The notes under the pieces are model-generated. The model ran no database searches, was not told the DNA's origin, and saw nothing but the letters and a program-made list of their open reading frames with translations. From Bactericera cockerelli (lineage: Eukaryota; Arthropoda; Insecta; Hemiptera; Triozidae), in the NCBI GenBank assembly GCA_024516035.1, contig CM044957.1:19055224-19119223 (forward strand): a DNA stretch of 64,000 bases, read 5' to 3'. The position numbers and the translations under genes are program-made. Positions 22,711 to 34,075 of the stretch are shown here, in pieces (the first letter of the stretch is position 1; every line of letters begins with the position of its first letter).

Positions 22711-23978
22711 CCCAAACTCTCCAGAGAGCACAGGAAAAGGAGACAAAGATTCACCATAGAACACGTGGATTGGACACCCGAGCAATGGCGCTCTGTTCTC
22801 TTCACTGATGAATGCCGGGTGTGTTTGTTTGGTAATGACATTACATTACATATTTTCTGGGGGTCTTTTCTACATATAGAAGAAATTCCTGTGTGCTGCG
22901 TCCATTATTTAGAACTATTGCACCCCATTTTGCTCACTCTTCACTTTCGAAGACATCTGCTGCCCTTAAGAAGTTTAGCAGGTGTTTTATGGGTTCCGAG
23001 TGTATTGTTTCCAACTCTTGCCCTGGATATCCAAGAGTTTGGAGTCTTGTGAGTGCAAGTGCTGGGCACTCAAATAGGATGTGAGTGGCCGTTTCCTCAC
23101 TCTCAAGACACTTTCTACACTCAACTGTGCCATTGTATACCCCAATGGTGTTTAAGTGTTTTCTCAGAGAACAGTGGCCTGTTAATAGACCAACTATTTC
23201 TCTGATGTTTTTCCTACCCAGACTAGTGAGTTTTTGGGTTGTTGTTTTTAGAGGCTCTTTTATCATTTCCTTAGATTGCCTAAGTCCTATGACATTTTTC
23301 CAGTCCTTTTTGTGTCTATCTCGGATCCAGTCAGTTATAGCTCCTTTTACTATACATTTAGGTATGGCAAGAGCAGGTTCTGGTCCGATATAGATTGTTT
23401 CTGATCCAGCTTTTGCAAGTTGGTAATGACAGAAGAAAAGAGTCTATCAAAGAGCGGGAGAAAGGTATGCTGAGTAATGCATCACAGAAACTGTCAGTTT
23501 CGGCGGTGGTTCCTGTATGGTGTGGGGTGGGATTTCAACTGAAAGGAAGACTGAATTGGTTTTCATCACATGCGGTGCGGGAGGTGACCTGAACAGTCAG
23601 CGATACATTGATAAGATCCTGCAGACCCATGTGGTTCCTCTCGCTCAAATTATGGGCCACCAGTTCCTCCTCATGCACGACAATGCCCACCCACATGCGG
23701 CTAACTGTGTACGGGAGTTCTTGGATGAGGAGAATATTGACACTTTGGACTAACCCTCTCTTAATGCCGACCTCAATCCGATTGAAAATATGTGGGACCA
23801 ACTCAAACGAAGTGTTCGAGGCAGAATACCGGCTCCCCAGACTGTAGCAGAGCTCAAAATCGCTCTCACCGAAGAATGGAAGAGGTTGCCCCAAGAAATT
23901 GTGGTTACTTTGATCTACTCAATACCAAATCGAATGAATGCTGTGATTAAAGCTCGGGGAGGCAACACAAAATACTGA
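22711..23978 (+). pseudogene. Tc1-like transposase, N-terminally truncated, interrupted by a LINE
   Basis: The frame runs RFTIEHVDWTPEQWRSVLFT then DECRVCLFGND to 22840, is interrupted by 22841-23419, and resumes RRKRVYQRAG at 23432. First catalytic Asp is in VLFTDE (about 22804), second in LLMHDNAHPH (about 23674), Glu in NPIENMWDQ (about 23780): a DDE transposase of the Tc1 family. The N-terminal helix-turn-helix part is missing, replaced at about 22690 by the inverted left arm. An in-frame TAA follows TLD at about 23752. The protein ends at TGA 23976-23978. It is non-functional. Confidence 0.85.
22841..23419 (-). mobile_element. 5'-truncated LINE inserted in the Tc1 relic
   Basis: TTGGTAATGACA occurs at 22829-22840 and 23420-23431, a 12-bp target duplication that exactly restores the transposase frame when one copy and the insert are ignored. 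The minus strand encodes a fragment with ...LLTGHCSLRKHLNTIGV and a CxxC...HxxxxC set (CRKCLESEETATHILFEC), the cysteine/histidine tail that follows RNase H in I/R1/Jockey-type LINEs. The 3' end (left side) has ATGTAATGTAA instead of poly-A. Confidence 0.8.
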
Positions 23979-24715
23979 TTCGCCATTGTTATGAATGAAT
24001 CTTGTTGATTTCTCAGGTTATAACGTCTTTTGTTAAAAATAAAAAAATCATGTTTCTTTTCTTTTTTGACATCTTGTAGTAAAATTTAATTTTGACGGCT
24101 TCTGGTAGGTTTTTTTTAACAATCAAATTGTGAAATTGTAGAAAACAAAATTTACAACATTTTGAGATATCTTACGACTCGATAGAAATAGTAATTTCGA
24201 AGATATCGCAGATTTGGTGGAGGAAAAAGTTTGATTCGCTTTTGTTGCTCTCAAGTGTATTTTAGCCTTTTTTGTAGCAAAACTAATTTTAAAAATAGTG
24301 ACTTATTTCATATTAGAAAACTACGCACCAAACAGGTCTAGCCCTTTTCATTCATTGACAAAGGTTCGCTATCTAATCTGGGATACCGTGTATAACTTTC
24401 AATTTAAATAACTTTACTGTTTTAGTTTACCTATAGGTTTAATCTTATGATAATCTCAAATCAGTTTGTGGTTTAAAGTTACCAATAATTGTATGAGTAA
24501 TAAACTCACTTGTTGTTTCATGGTTGGCGTCAGGTGATAGAAATTAAAAAAGAAAAAGATATTGTATGAAATATTTTTTTTTCTGTTTTTGTAAAACGAT
24601 TGAAGAATCATTTTGCAAATCATTTGATAATATTAATGGGAGAATGTAAAAGACTTTTTATTGTGTTTGTGTATTCTACTCTCAAAAAAAAGAGAATGGA
24701 CCAACACCCGAATTT

Positions 24716-24817
24716 CTGAACAGCGAATTTCGGCTTAGCAATGTCTCAAGCAAGATATTGTCCAATAATATTGGAAATCATGCTTGAGACATTGCTCAGA
24801 CGGTGTTTTCTGTTCAT
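24716..24817. repeat. hairpin-forming inverted repeat
   Basis: AGCAATGTCTCAAGCA at 24737-24752 pairs perfectly with 24781-24796. Pairing continues inward (TCCAA/TTGGA) to a loop of about 8 bases, and outward again at TGAACAG/CTGTTCA (24718 and 24811) and CCG..TTT. The RNA would fold into a long pre-miRNA-like stem. A small foldback MITE is the more ordinary explanation. Confidence 0.65.
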
Positions 24818-24839
24818 AAATACGGCTGTAAGTCTAGAC

Positions 24840-27700
24840 TATTTTTAAATTTATCTACTTATTCTACGGTATTTGTATTTATATTTTAAAAAATAAGCAC
24901 AAATAATTACAAAATCTAATACATGACTGTAATGATCCAAATAATATCAAAAAATTGATTTCAGGTAAATCTGTGAAAGAAATTAAAATAAAAATTATTT
25001 TGTTGATTCATTTTCACTCGCCCCTTATGATCTTTATGAATATGATGTTCCTATAAATGTGTCGAAAGAATCCTAACTGAGTTTTTGCTTGTACTACTAC
25101 TGTCATAAGAATCGTCGCCAAATTCATTGCCATATTTTATTATTAAATTTAGTTTTACCTTTATGGATATAATTTTAAGTACTTTTTGAGGTTTTTTATG
25201 CTTATTTGTTTCATTTCAAGTTTCAAAGTTTAATATGTCTATTCCAGGGTAACAATCCATTACTGTTCTTCTTTCAAATTATGTTTTATTTAATGGGAGA
25301 TGTAGTACGTATTATATCTCATTACTTTGATTTTCAACATATATTATTATTTGTTTTAGTTAGGTACTTATTTGGGTACGGGGTACCTACATGATATAAT
25401 ATGTTCGTATTAAAAAAAAAAAAAAAAAACAGTAAATAATTTCACGAAGTTTCGTCAGTATCCTGAACTAGAAAGTCAATCAGTTATGGTATTAAATCTT
25501 TTCTCATATTAAATCTTTTGTATTTGTGTTAATTTCAGAAAAAAGTATATTGTTAATTAATACTACGAGGAACCAGGGCTGCGGGATTTGTTCCATGGAT
25601 ACGCTTTTACACGTTGTTTACGCCCAATCTTGTACAAATCATAGAAGGGATATATTATGTAGAAAACTATAAGACCCATAAAACCCAATAAACCAAATTT
25701 CATTTAAATTTTTTTTCATTAAAACCAAATTTCATTAAAACATTAAAAGATTGTCTTTGGCAATCCAGATACACGCAGCAAGTGTTCTCTCTGGATTGCC
25801 AAAGTCAAATACTTTGTGTGACTTTACTTGAATAGAATGTGAACAAAATTTCATTAAAATGAAAGGATCAAGAGTTGTTGCGTGACAAACAGTGAGCAAT
25901 TGTTGCAATATCTTCATTTAAAACGAGTATACTTGTATTTTATTTATGATTTTAGGCGATAGATTAGTAAATTGGAGTGCGCACAATAATATTATCTACC
26001 TAATGAGTGAAGCAAAGTCATCGCTAATTATTTTCTCTGTTCAAAAAAGAACCTCCCCCTTCAATTCAATGTGGAGTTCGTGTAAGAGTTTCCCACATTA
26101 GCCCTACCCTCTTCATCGTCCCTTCATGATATCAAGGATGAAAATAATTCTCTAATGTTATACCTCAAGAGAGTTCTTTAATTTCAAAATATTTGAACTT
26201 AGAAAAGGTGTGAATGACTTCGTTGTTAAAGCACCTTCATATTTATAACCAGTGATTCAGTGAGAGCAAAGTTGACAATATTTCGAGCAGGCCACAGGTC
26301 TCCACAAAACATCAAAGTTAAGAAACGGCCAACATGGTGACGACATGGACCTTTCTGGTTTCGAAACCATCCTTATGACATGGCGAACCATGGTCTACTA
26401 GAATCTGCTGTATTATGGTTGGTTGTGGTTAATGAGAGTAACTGGGTAGTTTTCCCAGCCTGGTGTCAGTGGTGGGTAAATCGCCCTCAAAAAAATTCCA
26501 AGAATGCGAAGATGTTCGTTTGTTAAGATAATCTACAAAAATTACACTTCGTGTTTAAAAAAATAGAAGGAGAACGATGTTTCCTAAAATGAAGTGATAT
26601 TATGAGCTCGCTACCATATTATACTTTTTTAATTCATTTTTTTGTTTCCTTCATTTTACAGTTAATAGTTACTGTTTACCTGGATGCATACTTGATTTGT
26701 GATAATCAGATGAAATAGGTAAATAAACAAAGGAAGGTAGTAAGGAGAACGAAAGAGGTGTCACTTAAATTTTATTTCTTTTTGTAACGTTTATGATGAG
26801 AGTTTACGAACTTATTAATTTTAGAGCAATAAAACAAGAGCCAATCCAGGCGTTTATAACTCATGATATCACTTCTTTAAAACAATACGCAAAATCCAGA
26901 CTTAAGTCCACATAGGTAAAACAAAAATATCTATTACTTTCGCCCTACAATCCCCCTATATGACTAAAATCTAACATGGAAGAAATACATCTAAAAACAT
27001 ACCTACCTTCACCTATTTAATTTATTATTTGTGTTGTAAGTCGCATACCTTTAATATGCAACGGATATGATTAAACTTGTAATAAAATTAATTATGAAAT
27101 AAAGTTTGAACATGTGAACCATAACTTCATCTTAGTTCTCATTTCAATCTCTTGTTATCAAAGACCTTGGCCGAGGTGTGAAGAACGCGCTATTTCAGAA
27201 AGTCAAGACTTCGTGATGCGGGCATTCCGGCCCAACCCAGGCTGGGTGAGGTTAATGTGGGTACATAATGGAACCTGAGACCCTACTAGTCTTGGGCTCC
27301 GTTCCCCTAGGGTAGCCCCGATGCCACGCAGAATAATCTAACCATGTTATTAAATGTAAACGGGCTCAACGCAGTACCAAAAATCTTCTATAATATCTAG
27401 TTTGAGGTTTTAGGTCCAGGAGGGTCCTCTTTGTGGTCGCCTACTAATTAATGTAAACAATCAGGACAGGAATTTCATTTTTGACCACCACGGCTAGATT
27501 TGAATCCACATGAGAACAGGTACTAATCAAGTTATTATCAATACTTGACGTCAATCGACTTCAAAAAAGGAGGTAGCTAATTCATTTAAAATTTTGGTGG
27601 GCGCAGAACACCCTCATGAAGTGCTGCACTCTTGTGGCCAGGATACGTACTGATGTATCAAAGAGGAAGCCATCTTTTTCCCCAACAAAAATCGTGTTCG
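24840..27700. other. intergenic stretch without recognisable genes
   Basis: AT-rich sequence between RNF207 and the next putative first exon. Visible items: a hairpin (CTTTGGCAATCCAG at 25755-25768, complement at 25791-25804, 22-base loop), an A-run at about 25413-25430, and SINE fragments at about 26318-26350 (5S-like AAAGTTAAGAAACGGCC) and 27200-27262. I see no ORF with recognisable domains. Confidence 0.5.
27200..27262 (+). mobile_element. fragment of 5S-derived SINE tail
   Basis: AAGACTTCGTGATGCGGGCA then CCCAACCCAGGCTGGGTGAG matches the middle and tail of the SINEs at 10074 and 30031. The 5S head is missing. About 90 bases of unrelated sequence with GGGTAGCCCCGATGCCACGC follow. Confidence 0.6.
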
Positions 27701-27918
27701 AACTTGTATATTTTTTACAATTTTTTTCAGTCGATGCGAGTACTTCAGTGAGTTTGCTTCGCTGCGCGTGTTTTCTGTCGATTTTCCCTTAAAAATAGTA
27801 ACTTTAAATTGTTTTCAAAATAACAATGCAATGATTTAATTTACAACTGTGCGATTTTTAATTTCTAAGTTTACTTAACTTGGAAATTCAAACGGTGTTT
27901 TTAGTGTTTGAAATAACC

Positions 27919-27985
27919 ATGTTTCTCAAACTTGTGTCTTGTGTCCTATTCCTGGGGATATTTTCATTTGTTTTGGCTGAGGAAG
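27919..27985 (+). CDS. putative first coding exon: signal peptide, phase 1 donor
   Basis: ATG opens 22 codons: a short basic start (MFLK), a hydrophobic core (LVSCVLFLGIFSFVLA) and a small-residue cleavage region before EE, i.e. a classical secretory signal peptide. The frame ends at G|GTAAGC, a strong 5' splice site in phase 1, the usual phase for signal-peptide exons. Upstream 27730-27918 is ORF-free and could be 5' UTR; TTCAGTGAG at about 27745 resembles an arthropod initiator. The continuing exon is not certain: 54616-54748 fits the phase. The protein would be secreted or membrane-bound; identity is not recognised. A chance ORF cannot be excluded. Confidence 0.5.
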
Positions 27986-30030
27986 GTAAGCTTTTCTTGT
28001 TTGTTATCTTTGAGTTCTTTTATCTGAAACTGTTATCTGCTTAATCGATATTGTCTTGTTTCCACTATTATATTTTACCTTTATAAATGAGTGAATGTTA
28101 ACTAATTCAGAACTACTTTGGAATTAAATGCATGTCAATTTTATATTATTTAACGATTCAAAATTATCTTATCAGAAGCTCAGAGTATGACCTAGGTATT
28201 TGTCATATGTCACCTCATGTGTACATCCACATTGCTAGGTACTTTTGAATGTAATTCGAAAAGTGTTACGATAAGTGTTACGTTTTTATAGTTCTTTCCA
28301 CCAACTTTCAAATAATGTGTTTTTTGAGAAAACAACTTTTTTATGTGTTCTGTGTAGTGTAGGTATCATGTATATACTATAGTAAGTTATATCATCTATG
28401 TAGTTGTTACCTATCTAGGTATTCTCTTGATTTACCAAATAGGTGACTATAGAAATGTCGGTACCGTTTCATTATGCCACCACCTACCTGATCTACCGAC
28501 CCTTACATAATATATTTTTCCTAACCCTACACTACTCCACATTTATGGTCATCAATGCTGGAGGTAAGTAGTGTTCTGAAATGGTGCCAGGATTTCTATC
28601 TAGATTATCTACCCTTGAGGTTTTTTAGATTTTTCATAATTGTGAAGTACATTTTGTTATTCTGATTATAGGTATATCTTTCAAAGTTTGACACTACATT
28701 ATGCTCATTAGTTAATTTCATATTTACATTATTAGAAATTCTAAAAACAAAATCCATTCACTGAAAAGACTCACTGGCTGAGTCATACCTTGACTCACTG
28801 ATCAAACTGTTTTTTCCCAGGGGACATGGAACTTCCAAAATGTTGTATACCATTATTTATGGAACTAAGTCTGGCTGGGGGACGTTAAACAGGGAGAAGA
28901 CCAGTGTCTCGCTAGAAGACAATAAACAGAGAACAGACTAGCCAACCCTTACTAGCCAGGCTAGTTTGCAGTTTCCTAAGGGTTTAATAGTTTATAAAGA
29001 AAAGTCCAAGTCCTCATGATGGTTGATCGCACATAGAAATATGTGGTTCAGGACGAGCCAACTTTGAAATAAAGTTGGCTGGAGACCATCACTCACCCCT
29101 TCAGCTGTAGCCAAGCTGGCCACAACAACAACGTTTTTGGAACAAAGTGAATGATAAATCAAACAGGAAATTGATTCCGTTCATATTATCGAGAAAACCC
29201 TACTGTTCTGTTGTCTATCCAAAGACTCCAAAGTCCAAAATATCATAATAACTTAAGTTACTAATTCATAAAGGCTAGTAAGTTTTAAAATTAAAGTTAT
29301 CATATTTGTGTTGATCACGATGTGATATCACAATTTCTCAAACTCGCTTTACTAAATCTTTTCTGAACTTGGGGCTCGAACCACCGACCTCCGGTTACGA
29401 GTCCGTCGCCTTATCGACTGAGCTATTACTATTAATTACCAAAAAATACATACAAGAATAGCTTAGGTATAGGGAAACAGTAACAAAAGTCATAATGTAT
29501 TTGAATTAGAATAAAGTATTACTTATTATTACTTACTGATAATCTCTGTGTCTGATACTGATGATTCAAGGTCATTGAATTATTACCTACTGATGATTTC
29601 TGTGTCTGATACTGATGAAATACCAAGAAACTAGCTCAAATGATTTGATTATTGTGCCTGGATCCTGGCCGTAAATGAGCACATGGAGTGTTGTTAGTTG
29701 TTAGCACCAAAGAAAACAGCCCAATGCCCGATGCACTTGCAACCTCGATGTCAGAGACAGTTCTATTACTTATTATTAGTAGTTGTCCCACGTAAAGCCC
29801 ACAGGATCAAGTCGTGTAGAAAACCTGTCCCAGGATTCTCATATTATCTTACTTACTGTCACAGCCAGGTTGCCCAGTAGGTATCTCTTAAGTCTCCTTT
29901 CCAAGAATCTTGAGCTACGTGATTTATCATTATTATTGAAGCAAGAATTTCCTGGATAATGCTCGTGAATGTTGTGTTGTTATGTTCAGCCTGGTTATTT
30001 CCTGGATGGGGGAAACAAGACCCAACACTA
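27986..30030 (+). other. putative intron 1 (first part), repeat-bearing
   Basis: No coding exon is recognised. Family F copy 2 is at 28868-29110 (AGTCTGGCTGGGGGAC, TAAACAGGGAGAAGACCAG). Short duplicated text ACTTACTGATAATCTCTGTG / CTACTGATGATTTCTGTG occurs at 29523-29620. Confidence 0.4.
29299..29428 (-). mobile_element. tRNA-derived SINE, family B, copy 3
   Basis: Reverse complement of the 13106 family: GTTATCATATTTGTGTTGATC, then CAAACTCGCTTTACTAAATC, then B-box complement GGCTCGAACC and A-box complement in CCTTATCGACTGAGCTA. No clean target duplication is visible, and the copy is the most diverged of the three. Confidence 0.75.
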
Positions 30031-30206
30031 GCCAGCGTCGATTGCGTGTTGAATGCACCGGTTCTGGTAGGATCACCGAAGTTAAGCAAAATCTAGCGAG
30101 GTGAAGAATTCGTGATGCTGGCATTCCCGCCCAATCCAGGCTGGGTGAGTTTAAATAGGGTAGCAGGTTTGAGAATTTCCTGCGAATAGAGAGTAACACC
30201 CCCGTT
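30031..30206 (+). mobile_element. 5S rRNA-derived SINE, copy 2
   Basis: GCCAGCGTCGATTGCGTG, then GATCACCGAAGTTAAGC, then a deletion of the TGGATGGGTGACC segment, then the family tail GGCATTCCCGCCC, CAGGCTGGGTGAG, TTTCCTGCGAATAGAG and ACACCCCCGT. No target duplication found. Confidence 0.8.
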
Positions 30207-33200
30207 GTTGTCCTTGTTCCTTTTACTAGTGTGGTGTGAAATATGGAGAACAAATTTTAAATGATTATTTCAACTTGGGAGTGTCTTACAATCTGTTTTC
30301 TCTGACCTCATCCTAGTAGATGTGTCTAGCCAAAGCTCCTTGCATCATTGGTCAAGTGATTCCATAAATCATAAGATTCCCTATCAAATCTTTCCTCACT
30401 TATTTGAGAATTTGACCACATAATAGCATCAAAGCTACGGCTGGAGTTAAAGGAACTTGCAAGGTATGTTTGGGCAGTATAAATAAGGTTTATTTACCTA
30501 AGTAGGTGTGTTCTAGCTATCTCTCTAGACTAGAGGATTACTGGTAGCTGCCAGATCTTCTCCTTCTTGTCGCCTCACCAGGTGGTACCATTGAGTTGAG
30601 CATTACTGGAAATTAATGCTCTGCTCTGCTGCATTTTTTACATAACTTGGAGCTATTATCTTTTATCTTCAAGGGTTGAACGCTAATAGTTCCTTCTGTT
30701 TAGCTTCGGCTATCTCTCTCTCTCACTGCCTCCTCCTCCTCCTCTTCCTTGATAGTGGCTTCTGGTTTTCTAGACTATTTAGCTTTAGTGTAGAATTTAT
30801 AAACTTGCCTTCTGTCTGAGGGTTAGGGTAATCTTTTTTTTATGGGTGCAATAACTATGTCGATAGATATTTCTTGCGAGTTGCCTATCAATTGACAGAG
30901 GACACTAATGCACCAGGCGCGGCCAGAGGGAAAAAGTTTTGGGGGTGCTGCCACATATTATCATTGAGTCGCTCTTTCAGTGTCAAAGAGTTATGAATTT
31001 TGTATGCCATGCCAATCATAATAATTATGCAATTATTCTAGAAATGTGTGTTCTAGAAAGCTAGAACTTGAGAAAATCTTCTCTTTTTCTTTTTTGTCTG
31101 AGGGTGCTACAGTTGCACAGCTCCTTAGCACCGGCCACGCCTGTAATGCACATATTTTTATTTGAAATCAGATTTGAAACAAACCCAACACCATTTTAAA
31201 GAATGTCAAACCAATTCAACGAGACAGTAAAAAATTAATCATTTATTTCTCGACTCCTGTCTTTAGGGTATCTTGAATTGAACGTGTGTTTGCAATTAAT
31301 TTGCGAGTGTTGGTAGTGTCATGTGCGAATAGAAGTAAATTGAAAATTAATCAATTATGTGAACCTGTTTTTTACCGCTGGAATTTTATCCTTCGAGGGG
31401 TACAGCAATTGCCAATATCGTGGGTATGTAATAACTGCTTGCGTATCCATCAGTGGCTGTTAGAATAACAATCTAAAGCCTCCAGAAATCAGTTTCATCT
31501 GAAATTAATGAGCAGTAAAATTCCATGCATCAACAGGGCTTTGATACTGTACACTGTACCAAGATGTACTTATACTATCAGATTTTATGAGACTCAGATT
31601 AGGAAATGGTACATTTGCGGAAGAGTACGGCTGACTTCAGCAGCAGAAGTATTGGGCACGGGTCAGACAATACTGGTCCCTCTTCCTTATGTTTAAATTT
31701 TCCAAATCCAGTGGAGCAAGTTAAGCTCTCGTATCTGGATGACACCTCCGTCCGGAATCATCAAGCTACGGCACACTGCATAGCGCGTGTCACTCATTCA
31801 TTCAATTATGAATCCTCAGTTCCTCACAATGCTGAGAGTAATCATAGGTTCCCAGGACAATCATACGAGTCGTTAATCTTCCCAGGACATCGTAATTAAA
31901 TTAATGTTGTGATTTTATTAAGCTTTTCTGCTATATGTTCACATTTTAACGTTAATATATTGTTAATACCTTGTTTATAAACTAGGTAGGTACAAACCAA
32001 TTTTTATGTGAAAATTTGAATATTTAGTTAAGTAAAATACAAATTGTCCTATCAAGGATCCCAGCGGTTATCATAACATTCTCGCTATTATGAAATGTGT
32101 AATTTTTGATGTGAGTATGAAGATCACTAGTTATCTGTGTAAATCTGATGCTATCTGTACCCACTACCATATCATTATCCACTTGATCTGTGACTGCCCT
32201 GGCACGCCCACACATTAATGTGGTGGTGCTTCTGTGTGGTGTTGGTAGTCCTGCGGTTTAGGAGATTCCTCTTCCAGTGTTCCCTAGTAGACACATCAGT
32301 GGGGACATAGTGTAACCTTCTCTAGAAGAGTATACCGTCAATCAATTATGGGATTAATTTCCGTTAAAGTGATTTATTTTAGTTGAAATTTCGTATTGAA
32401 AGCAACATGAATTTTATCATATTTATTTATTAATTATTATATGACATGTACCAGACCCGGTGCCTATAGTCTAGGAATTCTCGATACATATATTGATTAA
32501 AACTTGTTATTTAAAATATTTAAATTTATTGTAGTAGTATTGTAATAATCTTACATACATTCATATCCTTTGTCGTTCCGTTAATGAACAGGTCGACGAC
32601 GATGTAATAATCTTACCAGGGTAAAATTACCTGTTTCTTATTGGATGTTTTTTTTTATTAATATTATTGCATCACATTTGTTTAATAATTGTACTGGCCA
32701 GGTAATTGAAAGTGTTTTCTAACTTGTTATTCCTACATGTTCCGTCACGAATGACCTTGCTAGTTACACGATTTAGTCGCCAAATGAGATATTCGTCTGA
32801 CCTTCCATTAGAGACACTTATCTCTTAGGGTTTTATATTGCCCATTACTATGTTGGGTTGTCCTTTATCTTGATAATGGCATGAATTGTGTAGAATTATG
32901 TAGGTATATAGAATAATGTTACATCTATTGACTGATTATTTGCTAATGTATGTGGCGGGTGAGTTGACTGTTTGACATTTGTCAATAGAGTCACTCCGCC
33001 TCATTCCTGACCTGTGATGACCTACAAAACAGAATAAAGATACCATTTCTTGTCTGGTCACTTGGCCTGATGAAACATACCATTTCTTGTCTGGTCACTT
33101 GGCCTGATGAAACTGTCTCACAAATAAATTCATGGAATTCCCGCCTGAAAAATTAAACATAATTATCTAAAGCACTATTGGGACATAAGATACTAGGTGG

Positions 33201-34067
33201 GTGCACCCTTTGGCGAACACACACACACGCACACCCAACTAGGTAGGACAAAAAGTCTGTAATGGACAACTCATCCCAGCCTTGGAGATAAGGGAGACTT
33301 TGGAAATAATGTCAACATAATATGTATAGCTACATATATTATATTACTTATTGTTCTTGTTGCCGTCTAAGATCTACCAGAGATTTAATTTAGCTTTAAA
33401 CATTAATTTGTGTAAGTAAGCAGTGTGATTTATTTAGGAAGACTGTCAGCGTAAGAGAATTATTCTGCAATCAGTTTACATAGGGCTTCTTAAATATATG
33501 GAAAGGTTCACAAGCATTGTGACGAATCAGACAATGTCACAATATGTATGTAGGATGTTGGGTGATAATTTCTTGTTTCCGGAAATACCTACCTACCTAG
33601 AAGGCGCACCCCCTAGCCCCTAGTTAATTCTTACACAAATAGAAGAAATTATTTTCGACTCCCTTTCTATATTCACCGTAGATCCTTATTTATTAACTAT
33701 TTAAAGATTTTAAAGCAACGGTTTAGTTGAAATTTCCAATCTCTTCAACATCATTTAAGAAACTATAAAATCTCCTGTTTCCCAAACTACCTTCTTGGTG
33801 CCGCATAGTTTTCTTACATTTAAGTCATGTCACGACACAAACAGTCCAAACCATTTTTTGTTGCCCCCGTTAGTTTGGGAATTTGACCCCTATTTTCGGC
33901 TCTTCAGTACTTATCCTTAAAAGGAATTTCATCCACGTCCCAAACCATGGTGAAAAATACCCTTTATAATTGTTCTCATGTTTGAAATTTCTTCCCAAAT
34001 TTATTTTGATGTGTTCGTAACTTGGACTACGAGTAGATACATAGCAAGAATGGATGTCTTTAGGGAT
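30207..34067. other. ORF-poor putative intron sequence
   Basis: No exon, RNA gene or large repeat is supported. A 37-bp unit (TACCATTTCTTGTCTGGTCA then CTTGGCCTGATGAAACA) is tandemly duplicated at 33041-33113, and a short CT/TCC-rich tract lies at 30710-30750. Confidence 0.4.
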
Positions 34068-34075
34068 GTTTGTTC

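Larger units (their letters stand above)
22092..24265. repeat. large inverted repeat containing two Tc1 3' halves
   Basis: The left arm is about 22092-22680 and the right arm about 23610-24265. Both start (outside) with CACTTGAGAGCAACAAAAGCG or its complement and run inward through a possible TIR (CAGGATGTCAAAAAAG, flanked by TA) and the C-terminal half of a Tc1-like transposase. The right arm holds about 60 bases (24108-24170) missing from the left. Similarity extends beyond the TIR into the outer flanks, so the arms are longer than the transposon itself. The unpaired centre holds the transposase middle and the inserted LINE end. Confidence 0.8.
21484..24391. mobile_element. composite nested transposon with outer inverted ends
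   Basis: GGGTATCCCTGATAAC then ATAGCGAACCTTTT at 21484-21516 is mirrored by AAAGGTTCGCTATC then CTGGGATACC at 24361-24391. Between these outer ends lie a LINE reverse-transcriptase relic (21585-22010), an inverted-duplicated Tc1-like transposase (22092-24265) and a LINE 3' end inside it (22841-23419). The outer ends resemble Tc1/mariner TIRs with TA nearby. Whether they belong to the same element as the transposase is inference. Confidence 0.55.

Noticed and set aside
26318..26350. AAAGTTAAGAAACGGCC 5S-like segment
   Set aside because: A single short match; no tail of the 5S SINE family follows.
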